Positions 36,555-46,573 of a stretch of 64,000 nt of DNA are shown one piece after another. Where the stretch lies: NCBI GenBank assembly GCA_028622995.1, contig JAJQJQ010000002.1, forward strand, positions 9,734,001 through 9,798,000, given 5' to 3'. The position numbers and the translations under genes are program-made. This stretch comes from Panagrolaimus kolymaensis (taxonomy: Eukaryota; Nematoda; Chromadorea; Rhabditida; Panagrolaimidae). The notes beneath the pieces were generated by a model. It searched no databases and was not told the origin of the DNA. It worked only from the letters and a program-made list of their open reading frames with translations. Each line of letters starts with the position of its first letter. The first letter of the stretch is position 1.

Positions 36555-38335
36555 ATGATAAAGTGGCTCGCTGTTGGACTTTTATTCATCCTTGGAACAA
36601 CTTTGACAAATGCTGATCAAAGTGGCGAACTTGATTTTGGTAGATTACTTTTTAACCTTAAAACTATTGGCTTTTTTACTCTCATTCAATTTTTTAGTTC
36701 ATAAACCATATCTCGATTGTGAAATATTAGGTGATGGAAATTATGTTTATGGATGTAATAACACTTTTTGGATGTGTGTTTATGGTACCCTTCACGTCCA
36801 AAATTGCATGCCTCAACTAAAATTTGATCCTGAAACGAATGCATGTGAATATGCAAAAAATATTGATTTGTGCAAAAATCAAAATGATAATCTTCCCGCA
36901 ACTATTCCCACCAAAGCCAATGATCAATCATTTAGCTGCAATGGAAAGCCAACGGGTATTTATGCAAAATCAAAATGCAGCCCAATCCATATTTATTGTG
37001 TTCATGATACTCACCTTTTCGAAACTGCTTGTCCTTTTGATTTGATTTATGATCAAGAAAACCAAATATGTGAATTTCCTCATAATGTTGAAGGTTGCAA
37101 CGAAATTCCTGATAAAGCCGAGGAAAATGTTTGCAAAGGAAAGCCCGATGGAAATTATGGGATTTCAAAATGTGGCCGAGATTTTGTTTATTGCTCTGAA
37201 GGGATCGAAGTTGTCCGTGATCATTGCGCTATAGTTTTTATTTTTGATGAAGAAAATCAAGTTTGTGAATATCCTGAAGATGTTAAAGCTTGTCGTCAGA
37301 ATGAAACCATTCTTCTTCAACAACCAACAACAACTTTGACAAAAGTCGATCAAAGGGATGTGGGTAAGTTACTGTAATCCCTAAAACCTATATTTTACTT
37401 AAAAATATATTTATAGACCAAGAACAAATTAATCCTAGCGTAAATGATTCCTTTGCCCCTACAATTCCTGCAAAAATCGAAGATTCATTTAGCTGCAAAG
37501 AAAAGCCACCAGGCGTTTATGCAAAAAGCATATGTGGGAATGCTTTTGTTTTTTGTATTGAAGATGGAACCGAAATCACTCAATATTGCCCTTCAGATTT
37601 ATTTTATGACGAAGAAAATGAATATTGCGATTTAAAAAAATTTGTTAAAGCCTGTCAAAAAAACGAAATTCTTGACCAACAAACAACAACGGTTTTGCCA
37701 AAGTAAGTAGATAGATTTAAAATTTACTAAAATACAAAATATGAAGAAAAAATTTTTCTTAATTTTTTAATATTTTGAAAAACTTTAAAAAAGTAGGAAA
37801 TTAAAAAGTTATTGAAAATTAAAAAAATATAAAATTTAATTTTCAGTCTCCAACAACAAAATGATCCCATTCTCATTGAAATTGATACTCCTATCCAAAG
37901 TCAAAAACGACAATCAGAATTTGAAATCGAAGAAGAAAAAAAAATATTCCTGCTTCTGCCAAATCTTTGGATGTTTTTGATTGTTCAACTCTCGAATATG
38001 TTGTTTTTCCTTCGCCTTTGAATACCTGCGAAACATTTTTCTGGAGATGCGAAAGTGGAAAATCTAAGAAATACCTTTGTCCTATTGGACTTTATTTTAA
38101 CGCCCAAAATGCTACTTGTGATTTACGTGAAAATGTTCCAGAATGCAATGGCAAAGCTCAACTTTATCCCAAGCAACCTATTATTATTTCCAATCAAACT
38201 TCAAATCAACAACAATCAAATGGACCACTTCCTCGTTTACCATTTAACCAATCAGCTGGAACTATAATCAACATTTTCATTTCGATTGGAAAAGATTCAC
38301 CCAAAAACTCTACCATTAATATTTTTGGTCCTTAA
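36555..38335 (+). CDS. Secreted five-domain chitin-binding (peritrophin/CBM14) protein, frameshifted before domain 5
   Basis: MIKWLAVGLLFILGTTLTNA is a signal peptide. Five six-cysteine CBM14 units follow, beginning at CEILGDGNYVYGC, SCNGKPTGIYAKSKC, CKGKPDGNYGISKC, SCKEKPPGVYAKSIC and, last, DCSTLEYVVF ... NTCETFFWRC. The spacers are Thr/Gln-rich. Such proteins bind chitin in cuticle, eggshell or pharyngeal lining. The first two introns are phase 1 (G|TT at exon 2, G|AC at exon 3) and the third is phase 2. In the fourth exon a run of nine A at about 37937 puts the upstream frame out of step with domain 5. Ten A would restore it, and the alternative frame is blocked by TGA at TTTGAAATC. This is either a real frameshift or a homopolymer sequencing error. 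A TTTCTTCAG acceptor precedes the start. Confidence 0.8.
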
Positions 38336-38684
38336 ATTTTTGGTGTCACCTGTGTTTTAATTTTAAAATTAATTTCTTTTTTATTTTCATTGAATGTGTT
38401 TTCTTATTTTTTAAATGAATAAATTATCTTTTTCTTGAAAAATGAAAATAAATTTATTTAAACTTCTGATTTTTTAAATTTTATTAATTTATATTGAGTA
38501 CAAAAAACGTTTGAAAGAAAAAGAAAGATGTCACAATAAATAACGAAAATTCTTCATTGATTTAGATTTTTCTTATTTTTTTGATATCTTTTAGATGGCT
38601 TTTTTAATTTTTAATCAAAATTATCCATTAAAAGCTTAAATAATTCTTTAAAAACTTTACCTTCATAAAATTTCATCCAGACTC
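38336..38684. other. intergenic, no gene seen
   Basis: AT-rich spacer with an AATAAA at about 38419, probably the polyadenylation signal of the chitin-binding gene. Nothing else was recognised. Confidence 0.4.
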
Positions 38685-38708
38685 CATTTTATTATTGATT
38701 AAGTTGAC
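38685..38708 (+). promoter_or_regulatory. Shared upstream motif of F-box-like genes (c)
   Basis: CATTTTATTATTGATTAAGT lies about 155 bases before the gene c start, with AACACTTCAAAAACCAT about 50 bases further on. The same two blocks in the same order precede genes e and g. Members d and f lack it. Confidence 0.5.
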
Positions 38709-38854
38709 ATTTTGCGAGAAAAGAAAAACAACAAAAGGTGAAGGAAAAAGAAACGAAAACACTTCAAAAACCATCAATTTTTCTTCTCTTTTTTGTGTAT
38801 GGCATTTTTTCATTTGTATTTCTTTAAAGGCTGCATTGGTTTATTTACAAAAAA

Positions 38855-39679
38855 ATGTCTCGACGTTCTCTAAATTTTATTAATCCTTCCCCAAATACTT
38901 TTGATTTTATTACTCGTCAACATTTTTCTATTCCATTTAAAGTTATTTCTTATATTACTCCAAACCCTAAATCAGCCGATGGCCTTTTGTAACTTCAAAA
39001 AAGTTGTAAATATTTTTTTGCCAAAAATAAAATTATCGTTATTGACAGAAGGACATATCAAGATGAAAATGATTTAAAAATCTCTTCCAATTTGAATGGC
39101 ATAGGTTTTCCTCACATTAAACTTAATAATTTTCCTTCTGTCAAATATTGGCTAACAAATCATCTAGATATGTATAGTGAAATCTCGATTCCCAAAATTA
39201 TTTATCGTTGTAGTTTAAGATTTTTAAAAATTTACAATCAAAATTTAACATTGAATCAAATCAATTTTCTTCTAGATGGCGGGAAAATGTTAAAGCTTAT
39301 TTTTTATAATGTTAATATTCGAGATGAAAATGGAGAAATAGTTTCATGTGATAAAATTCTTGAAAAGGTTCCAAGTATTCGAGAATTTTGTTATATATGC
39401 GAAAATGAAATTTTTACTTCAAAAACTTTTGAGAGAATGAATTCTTTAACTTTTATTTCAAAACTTGAAGATTTTGAATAAACTGTTTTTAATTTCTCGG
39501 ACGACATTAATTTTTCATTTTTATATGAATTTATAACTAAAAATGGACTTAAGACAGCCAGATTTGTGTTATATTCAAACATGAAAAATTATGAGTTAAT
39601 TCAAGCTTCCATTAAAGAAATATCTCAAAATATTGAAATTGAAAATCGACCCAGAGTTTTTATTATTAGAGTAAAATAA
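38855..39679 (+). pseudogene. F-box-like family member c, two in-frame stops
   Basis: MSRRSLNFINPSPNTFDF leads into FSIPFKVISYITPNPKSADG. LL then meets TAA where intact members have AAA (Lys). The frame continues LQKSCKYFFAKNKIIVID through the leucine-rich body (IYRCSLRFLKIYNQNLT, MLKLIFYNVNIRDENGE) to a second TAA in SKLEDFE, then TVFNFSDDINFSFLYEF to the end. Both stops are single-base changes within a full-length frame and no indels are present. Loss of function is therefore recent. The promoter motif is still present. Confidence 0.8.
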
Positions 39680-40082
39680 TAATTTATGGTTGCCTGGATT
39701 TAAAATTTCATGGGTGTAAAAAAGTCAAAAATATATTTACTATAAAAAAATTCTCAAGCTAATTTTTATGAATTTTTTAATATTTATTACTGCTCCCATT
39801 ATCTCGATATTTGTCGTTTTAGTTTTTTTGCTTTAATTCCAATAAAAAAAATTCCCCTATCGTTTCCAAACATTTTTTTTTTAAAAACAAAAAGATTATC
39901 TTGAAGGCTTTTTCTCAAAACAATGTCAAGGCAAAACAAAAATAAAAATGTTTTGATGTTTGTCATTCTCTCTCTGAGAATTAGGGGAAAGTGAAAAACA
40001 AAAATATATATAAGCAAATCAAAAGGTTTTCATTAATACCGAAAGTCGTTATCATAATCTTCCATTTTTTTATTTTCTCAAA

Positions 40083-40906
40083 ATGAATTCTATTTGTAAT
40101 TTTAAATATCAAAAGCCAAATACTTTTGATTACCATCGTCGCCAGTATTTTTGACTTCCATTTGGTCTTATTTGTTTTATTACTCAAAAACCATTCTCAG
40201 CTGCTGGACTTTTAAAACTTCAAAAAACTTGCAAATATTTTTTTGCTAAAAATAAAGGTATTGTTGTTAATCAATTAATATATCAAGAAGATGCTTATTT
40301 AAAATTTGCTTGTCATTTTAATTGGCTTGGATTAAATCACATTAAACTTGAATTCCCTTCGATCAAATATTGGCTAAATCGTGAATTTCAAATGATAGAA
40401 AAAAAACCAATTAATTTATCAAAATCAATTTATCGATGTTCATTAAAGTCTTTATCACTTAAAAATCAAAATATAACTTTCGAACAAATGAATCGTCTTC
40501 TTGATGGTGGAAAACTATTTCACTTATAATGCAAAATGTTAATATTCGACATGAAAATGGCAGTATTGTTTCTTGTGATAAAATTCTTGCAAAACTTCCA
40601 AATATTCGAAAATTATTTTATAATTGCAAAAATAAAATTTTCACCACTCAAACATTCAAAAAATTGAATTCTTTGAAGTTTAAATCAAAATTTGAATCTT
40701 TTGGCTTTAGAATTTCTAATTTATCCACCGATGTGAATATTTTATTATTATGCAAATTTATCAAAAAAAATGGAAATGGTAAGACATATTTTAGTTTTAC
40801 ATTAAAAACGGAATATCGTGAATTAATCAAACCTTCCGTCGATATTATGCTTGAAAAGTTGAAAAAACATAGTCGGCCAAAAGTTTCATATTTTATTGAA
40901 AATTAG
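40083..40906 (+). pseudogene. F-box-like family member d, nonsense plus frameshift
   Basis: MNSICNFKYQKPNTFDYHRR leads to QYF, then TGA where the gene at 41524 has TGC (Cys). LPFGLICFITQKPFSAAG and LLKLQKTCKYFFAKNKG follow. At LLDGGKLFHL one base is missing: the frame stops, and the body resumes in another frame as MQNVNIRHENGSIVSC at 40529, running open to 40906. Two independent lesions indicate a pseudogene. Confidence 0.8.
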
Positions 40907-41370
40907 TTTTCGGTTAACTATTCGAACCTCAATTACATGAATTCGAACAATCCAAAATTATGTATTTTTACTTTCTATAATTTTCTTCGCTATGTTTTTT
41001 ACTCGTTTTTTCATATTGTTTTTATTAAAAAAATTTACTCTGTTTTTTTTTTACCAAAAATTCTTTATTAAACTTTTGTTATTTGATGCGGAAAATTAAG
41101 TCAAAAACTAATTACTTGAATTAAAATCAAAAAAGTTTAGAAAACGATAAAGTAAAATAAAGAGAGCATTGAGAAAAAAAAGGAGCGGAGGAAAAAACCA
41201 AAAACAAAATATTCAATACTTTTTTTTGAAGTGTTTTTGTCATTTTTTTCTCTCATTGATATTGAAGTGGCTAAAATTATTGTTTTTTAAGGGTCAAATT
41301 TTTTGATGAATAACAAAAAACAGAGATATTATCAAAATATTTTTAGAATGTTTTTTATATGCCGAACTGC
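40907..41370. other. intergenic, no gene seen
   Basis: AT-rich spacer between F-box-like pseudogene d and gene e. Nothing was recognised before the shared upstream motif at 41371. Confidence 0.4.
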
Positions 41371-41392
41371 ATTTTTTTATTGATTAGATGAC
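41371..41392 (+). promoter_or_regulatory. Shared upstream motif of F-box-like genes (e)
   Basis: ATTTTTTTATTGATTAGATG followed by ACC, about 140 bases before the gene e start. AACACTTCAAAACCACCAT follows, as in gene c. Confidence 0.5.
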
Positions 41393-41523
41393 CACCTTTT
41401 TATGAGATAAAAAAACAAAAACACTTCAAAACCACCATATTTTTTTCTTTCTTTTTTTTTGTGTGTGCTTTTTTTCATTTTTGTTTGTTTGAAGTTTGCT
41501 TTAGATTTAATGCTACAAAAAAA

Positions 41524-42369
41524 ATGTCTCTATCTTCTCTTAATTTTATCCATCCAAGTACCTTTAATTTTCCTCGACGTCAATATTTTTGCCTTCCATT
41601 TGGAATTATCTCATATATTACTCAAAACCCAATCTCTTCTGATGGTCTTTTAAAACTTCAAAAAACGTGCAAATATTTTTTTGGTAAAAATAAAATTGCT
41701 GTTATTGATTGTCCATTTTATTTTGATAATGATAGTATGATGCACACCTACATTTATGTACGTTCATATGGAGGTTATCGTTTACCATCAAAAGGAATCA
41801 AATATTGGCCGATTTTAAAATTTTCTATTCATCAACAAGGAAATGATTTATCAAGCATTTATCGTTGCAGCCTTAAAGAATTAAGGATTTATGATCAAAA
41901 TTTAAAACTTTCTGAACTAGATTTTCTTTTGAATGGCGGGGATAAAATTATTAAACTTAAGTTAATCAAAGTTAATGTTTATGATAGCCGTGAAGATATA
42001 GTTACCTGCGATCAAATTCTTTCAAAAGTTTCAAATATCCAAAATTTTGAATACGAATGTGAAAACGAAAGTTTCACAACAGAAACTTTTGAAAAAATAT
42101 ATTTCATGCAACTTAATTCAAAACTCATGAAATTTGATTTATCCTTTTATCATTTATCTCAAACAATCAATTTCTCAACTTTATTCAAATTTATTAGAAA
42201 AAACATGGAAAACAATTCGATTGTTTTTATCGAATTTAGAAAGGTTGGATTAGTAAATCATTTAGATGAATTATGGGCAAAAATAAATGAAGAATTACTT
42301 CATTGGCTAAAAGCAAACAATGTTTCAATGAACCTTTTCATCGATGGTAATTACGAAAATGTTAATTAA
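41524..42369 (+). CDS. F-box-like family member e (intact)
   Basis: Single exon of 281 codons. The start MSLSSLNFIHPSTFNF is chosen because it aligns with the starts of c and f; an upstream in-frame ATG at 41461 would add 21 unrelated residues. The F-box-like block is FCLPFGIISYITQNPISSDG, LLKLQKTCKYFFGKNKI. It is followed by IYRCSLKELRIYDQNLKLSE and leucine-rich lines (DKIIKLKLIKVNVYD), then CENESFTTETFEK. The C-terminal part may form a short LRR-like or FTH-like fold for substrate binding. With f it forms a tandem pair that is mirrored by the a pair at 12.7-13.8 kb. Confidence 0.8.
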   Translation: MSLSSLNFIHPSTFNFPRRQYFCLPFGIISYITQNPISSDGLLKLQKTCKYFFGKNKIAVIDCPFYFDNDSMMHTYIYVRSYGGYRLPSKGIKYWPILKFSIHQQGNDLSSIYRCSLKELRIYDQNLKLSELDFLLNGGDKIIKLKLIKVNVYDSREDIVTCDQILSKVSNIQNFEYECENESFTTETFEKIYFMQLNSKLMKFDLSFYHLSQTINFSTLFKFIRKNMENNSIVFIEFRKVGLVNHLDELWAKINEELLHWLKANNVSMNLFIDGNYENVN

Positions 42370-42534
42370 TACAACGATGACAGATTTTTGTTATATACTT
42401 GTTCTTTATTTTATTTTTCTTCTAACAGATACTTATTTTAATGTGTTTTTATTTTGTCATTTTTTTATTATCATTTTTATTTATAAATTACTTATTATAA
42501 ATCTAAAAATAAGGGCTCTTCTCGATGAAAAAAA

Positions 42535-42688
42535 TATGACCAAAACGAAAAACACTTGAATCAAAAAAACTGAGAATCCTCTAAGGATAAATAAAAAAAT
42601 GACAAAAAGTCGAAAACACTTGACGATATCCCATGAGTTCTTTCTCTTTCACATTAGTCAATGGCTTTAAAATTTTCTGAACAGTTTA
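42535..42688 (+). repeat. Spacer repeated in inverted form at 12925-13072
   Basis: This is the partner of the block at 12925. It lies between genes e and f and includes the likely promoter of gene f. Confidence 0.75.
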
Positions 42689-42741
42689 CTTAGTTTTATT
42701 TCAATCCAAAAAAAGAACAGTTTTATTTCAAATTTTCTAAA

Positions 42742-43647
42742 ATGTCTGCTCTGCCATTTTTAGTTAATCCAAATCCAGCAACTTTCAATTTAAATCAAAA
42801 TCAACGATTTTCTATTCCTTCTGTCTTGGTTCATTATATTTCCAAAAATCCTAAATCTCCCGAAGGATTGGAGAAGCTTCAAAAAACATGCAAATATTTT
42901 TTCTTCAAAACCAAAATAATTATTGTTAAAGAAAATATTTTTCATAAAAATGATTGGCTTTATTGCCACGTGGATCCTCCAAGAAAGTCAAATAATTTTG
43001 ATGGACATTTTTTAAATAAACGTGATTTTATTTTGCAAAAAAATTTTGGAGGAAAAATTAAGTTTTGGCCAACTTCAAGATTATCCTTTTTATTTGGAGT
43101 AAAGCAATTTCCAATCAATGTTTTTGAAAATATTTATCGATGGAATCTAAAAATTTTGACTTGCGTCAATCAAACTTTAACTTTAAAAGATATTAATTTT
43201 TTAATGGATTCTGGAACTATTGTTGAACTGAAATTAATTAATGTCAATATTTTTGATGCTAAAAATGGCGGCAGTTTGGTAACCATGGACAAAATTTTGG
43301 CGAAAGTTCCGAACATTCAAATATTTACTTACCAAAATAAAAATGAAATTTTTACAACCAAAACATTCCAAAATTTAAATTCTTTAAAATTTAAATCAAA
43401 ATTGAGTAACTCTTTAATTATTATTGATAAATTAGAATCAAATGCAGAAGTTTCACTTTTATGTAAATTTGTTAAAAATGCATATGTCATTTCTGAAAGA
43501 ATTACACCTTTTTTCACTTTTTTATTTGGTGATAATGTTGCAGAAATTTCTCAACTTGAATTAAGCTTTGCCTTTAAAAATATGCTTGAAGAATGGAAGG
43601 AAAGTGAAAATGGAATGAAGCCTGAAGTAAAAATTGGTAAATCTTAA
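42742..43647 (+). CDS. F-box-like family member f (intact)
   Basis: Single exon of 301 codons. MSALPFLVNPNPATFN precedes FSIPSVLVHYISKNPKSPEG, LEKLQKTCKYFFFKTKI. The body has IYRWNLKILTCVNQTLTLKD, MDSGTIVELKLINVNIFD and NEIFTTKTFQNLNSLKF. The frame is open from ATG to the stop at 43647. It is more diverged than e and lacks the shared upstream motif of c, e and g. A decayed copy of its start lies at 12695-12868. Confidence 0.8.
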   Translation: MSALPFLVNPNPATFNLNQNQRFSIPSVLVHYISKNPKSPEGLEKLQKTCKYFFFKTKIIIVKENIFHKNDWLYCHVDPPRKSNNFDGHFLNKRDFILQKNFGGKIKFWPTSRLSFLFGVKQFPINVFENIYRWNLKILTCVNQTLTLKDINFLMDSGTIVELKLINVNIFDAKNGGSLVTMDKILAKVPNIQIFTYQNKNEIFTTKTFQNLNSLKFKSKLSNSLIIIDKLESNAEVSLLCKFVKNAYVISERITPFFTFLFGDNVAEISQLELSFAFKNMLEEWKESENGMKPEVKIGKS

Positions 43648-43946
43648 AGAATTACAATGTTTTTATAAAGCTTTGAATTTTAACTATATTTTTTTAATAA
43701 TTATTTTCTTTGTTAAAATTTCAATAAATGAAAAGTGTTTTTGTTTTTTACATGAAAATTGGAAATATATTTTAACGAAAAAATCATCGAATAGATTTGC
43801 AAAAAAAAAATTATGAATTTTTTGTGAAATAGCTTTTGTTTTTTTCTTTCATATTTATTTACAAACGTTTGATAGCAAAAAAGAGAAACAAATATAAAAT
43901 AAATACATTTTTGTTTAAAAAAGTAATAGAGAAGAATCAAAAAAAT

Positions 43947-44336
43947 TTAACGAAAAATTCCTGCAATTTCTTCATCTGTCATTGCCATAAATCCTTGAGT
44001 TTTGCAAATGTGTTGAATATTTGGGCGAATCCATGAAAGTAAGAATTCAGTTAATTTATCATCAGAATAAATTTTAGAAAGTTTTAAATATTCACATGAA
44101 TTATCAAAAGTTGTGGTAAACATGAGTAATTTGCGGGTGTAAATCTGGAAAATTTACAAGTTTAAAAAATTTGAAAATTTTGAATAGAAAAATTACCATA
44201 AAACTTTCAATTTGATATTTTCTTGAAATTTTATAAAGTTCAAGTACGTGGCCGGCTGTTTCTTTAATTTTATCAGTTTCGCAAAATTCTATAATTTTTT
44301 CTACAATTTCTGGTTCGAAATCATTTATTTCAACTT
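43947..44336 (-). pseudogene. 5'-truncated BTB gene fragment
   Basis: Two exons remain. EINDFEPEIVEKIIEFCETD, then LELYKISRKYQIESFM, end at a GTAATT donor. The acceptor TTTTCCAG opens IYTRKLLMFTTTFDNSC, then WIRPNIQHICKTQGFMA and EEIAGIFR, with TAA at 43947. Both match the intact BTB gene at 18325. The sequence breaks off abruptly at about 44336, before the front of the BTB core, so only the last third of the gene is present. Confidence 0.8.
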
Positions 44337-44408
44337 GATTTCAAATTTTTATGCAACTTTATCGGTAAGAAGAACCATAATGCAAATTCCAGATTTGTAT
44401 TTTCCATT

Positions 44409-44507
44409 GAAAATCAACATCTCCAATTTGTAAAAGAATCTATTGAAAAGTTGCTTTTAGAAAGGGACTTAAAAATTCTACCAAATTTAACATTTTTGCA
44501 AAGATAA
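44409..44507 (+). pseudogene. F-box-like C-terminal remnant (h)
   Basis: ENQHLQFVKESIEKLLLERD, then LKILPNLTFLQR and TAA, aligns with the last 30 residues of member g (MEYLHFVKSSIEKGLKELKV). The preceding 60 bases have no matching frame. It abuts the break point of the BTB fragment, so two pseudogene pieces are joined here. Confidence 0.65.
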
Positions 44508-44981
44508 TTATTTATTCTTTCTTTTAACGTTTTTTTACTTTCAATTTTTTTCGTATGTTTTAATAAATGTTATAAAAATTATTTTTAACATAAAGTTTTC
44601 TATAATACAAAAATCAAAAGTTAATAATAATAAATCCTCAAAGGAAACTAAAAGTTTTCAAAAAAAAAGAGATATAAATATATTAGGTTGGTCAATTATT
44701 CTTGTGACAGATAAAACCGAATGGCCAACTATTAGGATCAAAGCTTATAAAATGGGATTTGCTGATATTTGTTTATTGACTCAACTAATGTGATTCCGAT
44801 GATTTTTCTTTGTGATTTTCTTTGGTTATTTTTGTATGGATAAATAAATATATACAAATGCTATTTTTTTTTGCTAACAAACACAAAAGATACATCTGTA
44901 TTTTTCGGTTTATTTTTTTTCTGACTATTTTCGTATCGAGCTAGAGAGCACTCTATCAAAAAAGAGGTGTTTTGATTCAAT
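44508..44981. other. intergenic, possible mariner end
   Basis: AT-rich spacer. At about 44684 TTAGGTTGGTCAATTATT resembles the terminus typical of mariner elements, but no matching second end was found. Confidence 0.3.
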
Positions 44982-45007
44982 TCATTTTTCTATTGATTAA
45001 GCTGACC
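44982..45007 (+). promoter_or_regulatory. Shared upstream motif of F-box-like genes (g)
   Basis: CATTTTTCTATTGATTAAGC followed by TGACC, about 155 bases before the start region of g. AACACTTCACAAAA follows about 55 bases later, matching c and e. Confidence 0.5.
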
Positions 45008-45151
45008 TTACAAAGAGAAAAAAAAATCTTTCGTTGCGAAAAATTCTAAAAAAAATAATGAAAAAACACTTCACAAAATTATTATGATTTGTTCTTAACT
45101 TTTTTGTCTCATTTTAAGTTGGGTATATATATACATACACATATTAGCCAA

Positions 45152-45958
45152 AAAAATTTTCGCCTTCATGATAATTTTATTAACCAAAATCCTAATACTT
45201 TTGAAATTCCTAAACGCCAATATTTTTCCCTTCCATTTGGAGTGATTTGTTTTATTACCCAAAATCTTCTCTCAGCTGAAGGACTCTTCAAACTTCAAAA
45301 AACATGCAAATATTTTTTCCCTAAAAATAAAATTATTGTTGTTGATGAAAAAATATTTCAAAAAGATAATTATTAATTTTATTTTAAAAATCACAAACAA
45401 ATTCTTATGGATATTAAAAATAGAAAATATTGGCTGAATAATGCTTTGGCAAATTATACTCCCGAACCTTTACCATCAAATATTTATCGCTGCTCTCTCA
45501 ATTCTTTGACTATTTTAAATGAAAACTTAACTTCGAATGAAATAAATTTTTTTCTAAATGGTGGAAAAATTACCATTCTTACTTTATTTAATAAAAATAT
45601 TCGAGACGACCATCAAAATATTGTTTCATGTTATCAAATTCTTTCAAAAGTCCCAAAAATTCTTAAATTTGATTATGACTGCAGAAATGAAATTTTTACT
45701 TCAAAAACTTTCGAAAAAATCAGTGCATTAACTTTTAATTCTAAATTTCTAACTTTTCATTTAACGATTTTTAATTTATCTGACGACATTAATTTTTCAC
45801 ATATATGCAAATTCATTAAAAACAATGGAAATGACGAAACTCGATTCTATTTCCACTTAAAAATGGAATATCTACATTTTGTGAAAAGTTCAATTGAAAA
45901 GGGGCTAAAAGAATTGAAAGTACCAAATCTTCGAAAGTTAGAATTTTTGGAAAGATAA
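45152..45958 (+). pseudogene. F-box-like family member g, start lost and one stop
   Basis: The frame aligns from NFRLHDNFINQNPNTFEI, where c has MSRRSLNFINPSPNTFDF; the start ATG position is AAT here. FSLPFGVICFITQNLLSAEG and LFKLQKTCKYFFPKNKI follow. TAA occurs after IFQKDNY at 45374, and the same frame resumes FYFKNHKQILMDIKNRKYW through IYRCSLNSLTILNENLTSNE to FLER, TAA at 45956. Loss of start plus nonsense indicates a pseudogene. A shorter product from the ATG at 45407 would lack the F-box-like part. Confidence 0.7.
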
Positions 45959-46573
45959 AAGAATTTTATGTTGTTGATTATAATGTTTTCTTGTTTCTCA
46001 TAATTTTTTGCGTATTAAAATAAAAGTAAAAAAAAATATTTTTAATGTTTAGTTTTTTGTTCGAATTTTTCAAGATCATAAAAAGCTTCATTTTTTTAAA
46101 ATCAATAACAAAAATTAAATAAAAAAAGAAGCTCCGCCGAAGAAAATCAAAGCTTACAAAAAAAGGAAAGAAAAAGGATTAAATATTCATTTTTTATCTA
46201 TCGATTAACAACTTTCTTCTTCTTCGTTTCATCGTTCGGCAACACTTTTCTTTTCTTTTTTTTGTTGTTTTTTTTTTGCGTCGAAATGGAACACTTTTTT
46301 TTCTTCTCTTCGCAAGTGTTAAAATAAGAAAAGTGTTTTATTTTTTTTCTTTCCACGCCAATATAGTTTTTTTGTTTGCTGATTTTTTAAAAATTTATTT
46401 GACAGAACTTATTCAAGATAAAATTTTTCAAAGTTTTTTTTGTGATTTTTTCAAACTAAATTTAATCACATTATTTACTTATTTTTTTACCTTTGTTTCT
46501 GTTTCTGCTTTTGCTATAGTTTTTTTTTTATATTTATTAAACAATATTTAAATTTTACTGAGTCATTGAAAAA
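45959..46573. other. intergenic, no gene seen
   Basis: AT-rich spacer with long T runs before the Hsp70-like gene. No similarity was recognised. Confidence 0.4.

Noticed and set aside
44684..44720. TTAGGTTGGTCAATTATT as a mariner transposon end
   Set aside because: It resembles a mariner terminus, but I found no second end, no TA-bounded unit and no transposase. Too short to call.
38855..45958. Reassigned stop codons to explain in-frame TAA and TGA in F-box-like members
   Set aside because: Paralogues have sense codons at the same sites, intact genes in the window end normally at TAA, TGA and TAG, and members also carry a frameshift and start loss. Pseudogenes are simpler.
46276..46551. Hydrophobic 91-codon frame as a membrane protein gene
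   Set aside because: It is translated from T-rich DNA, which gives Phe, Leu and Ile by chance. No supporting start context or similarity was seen.
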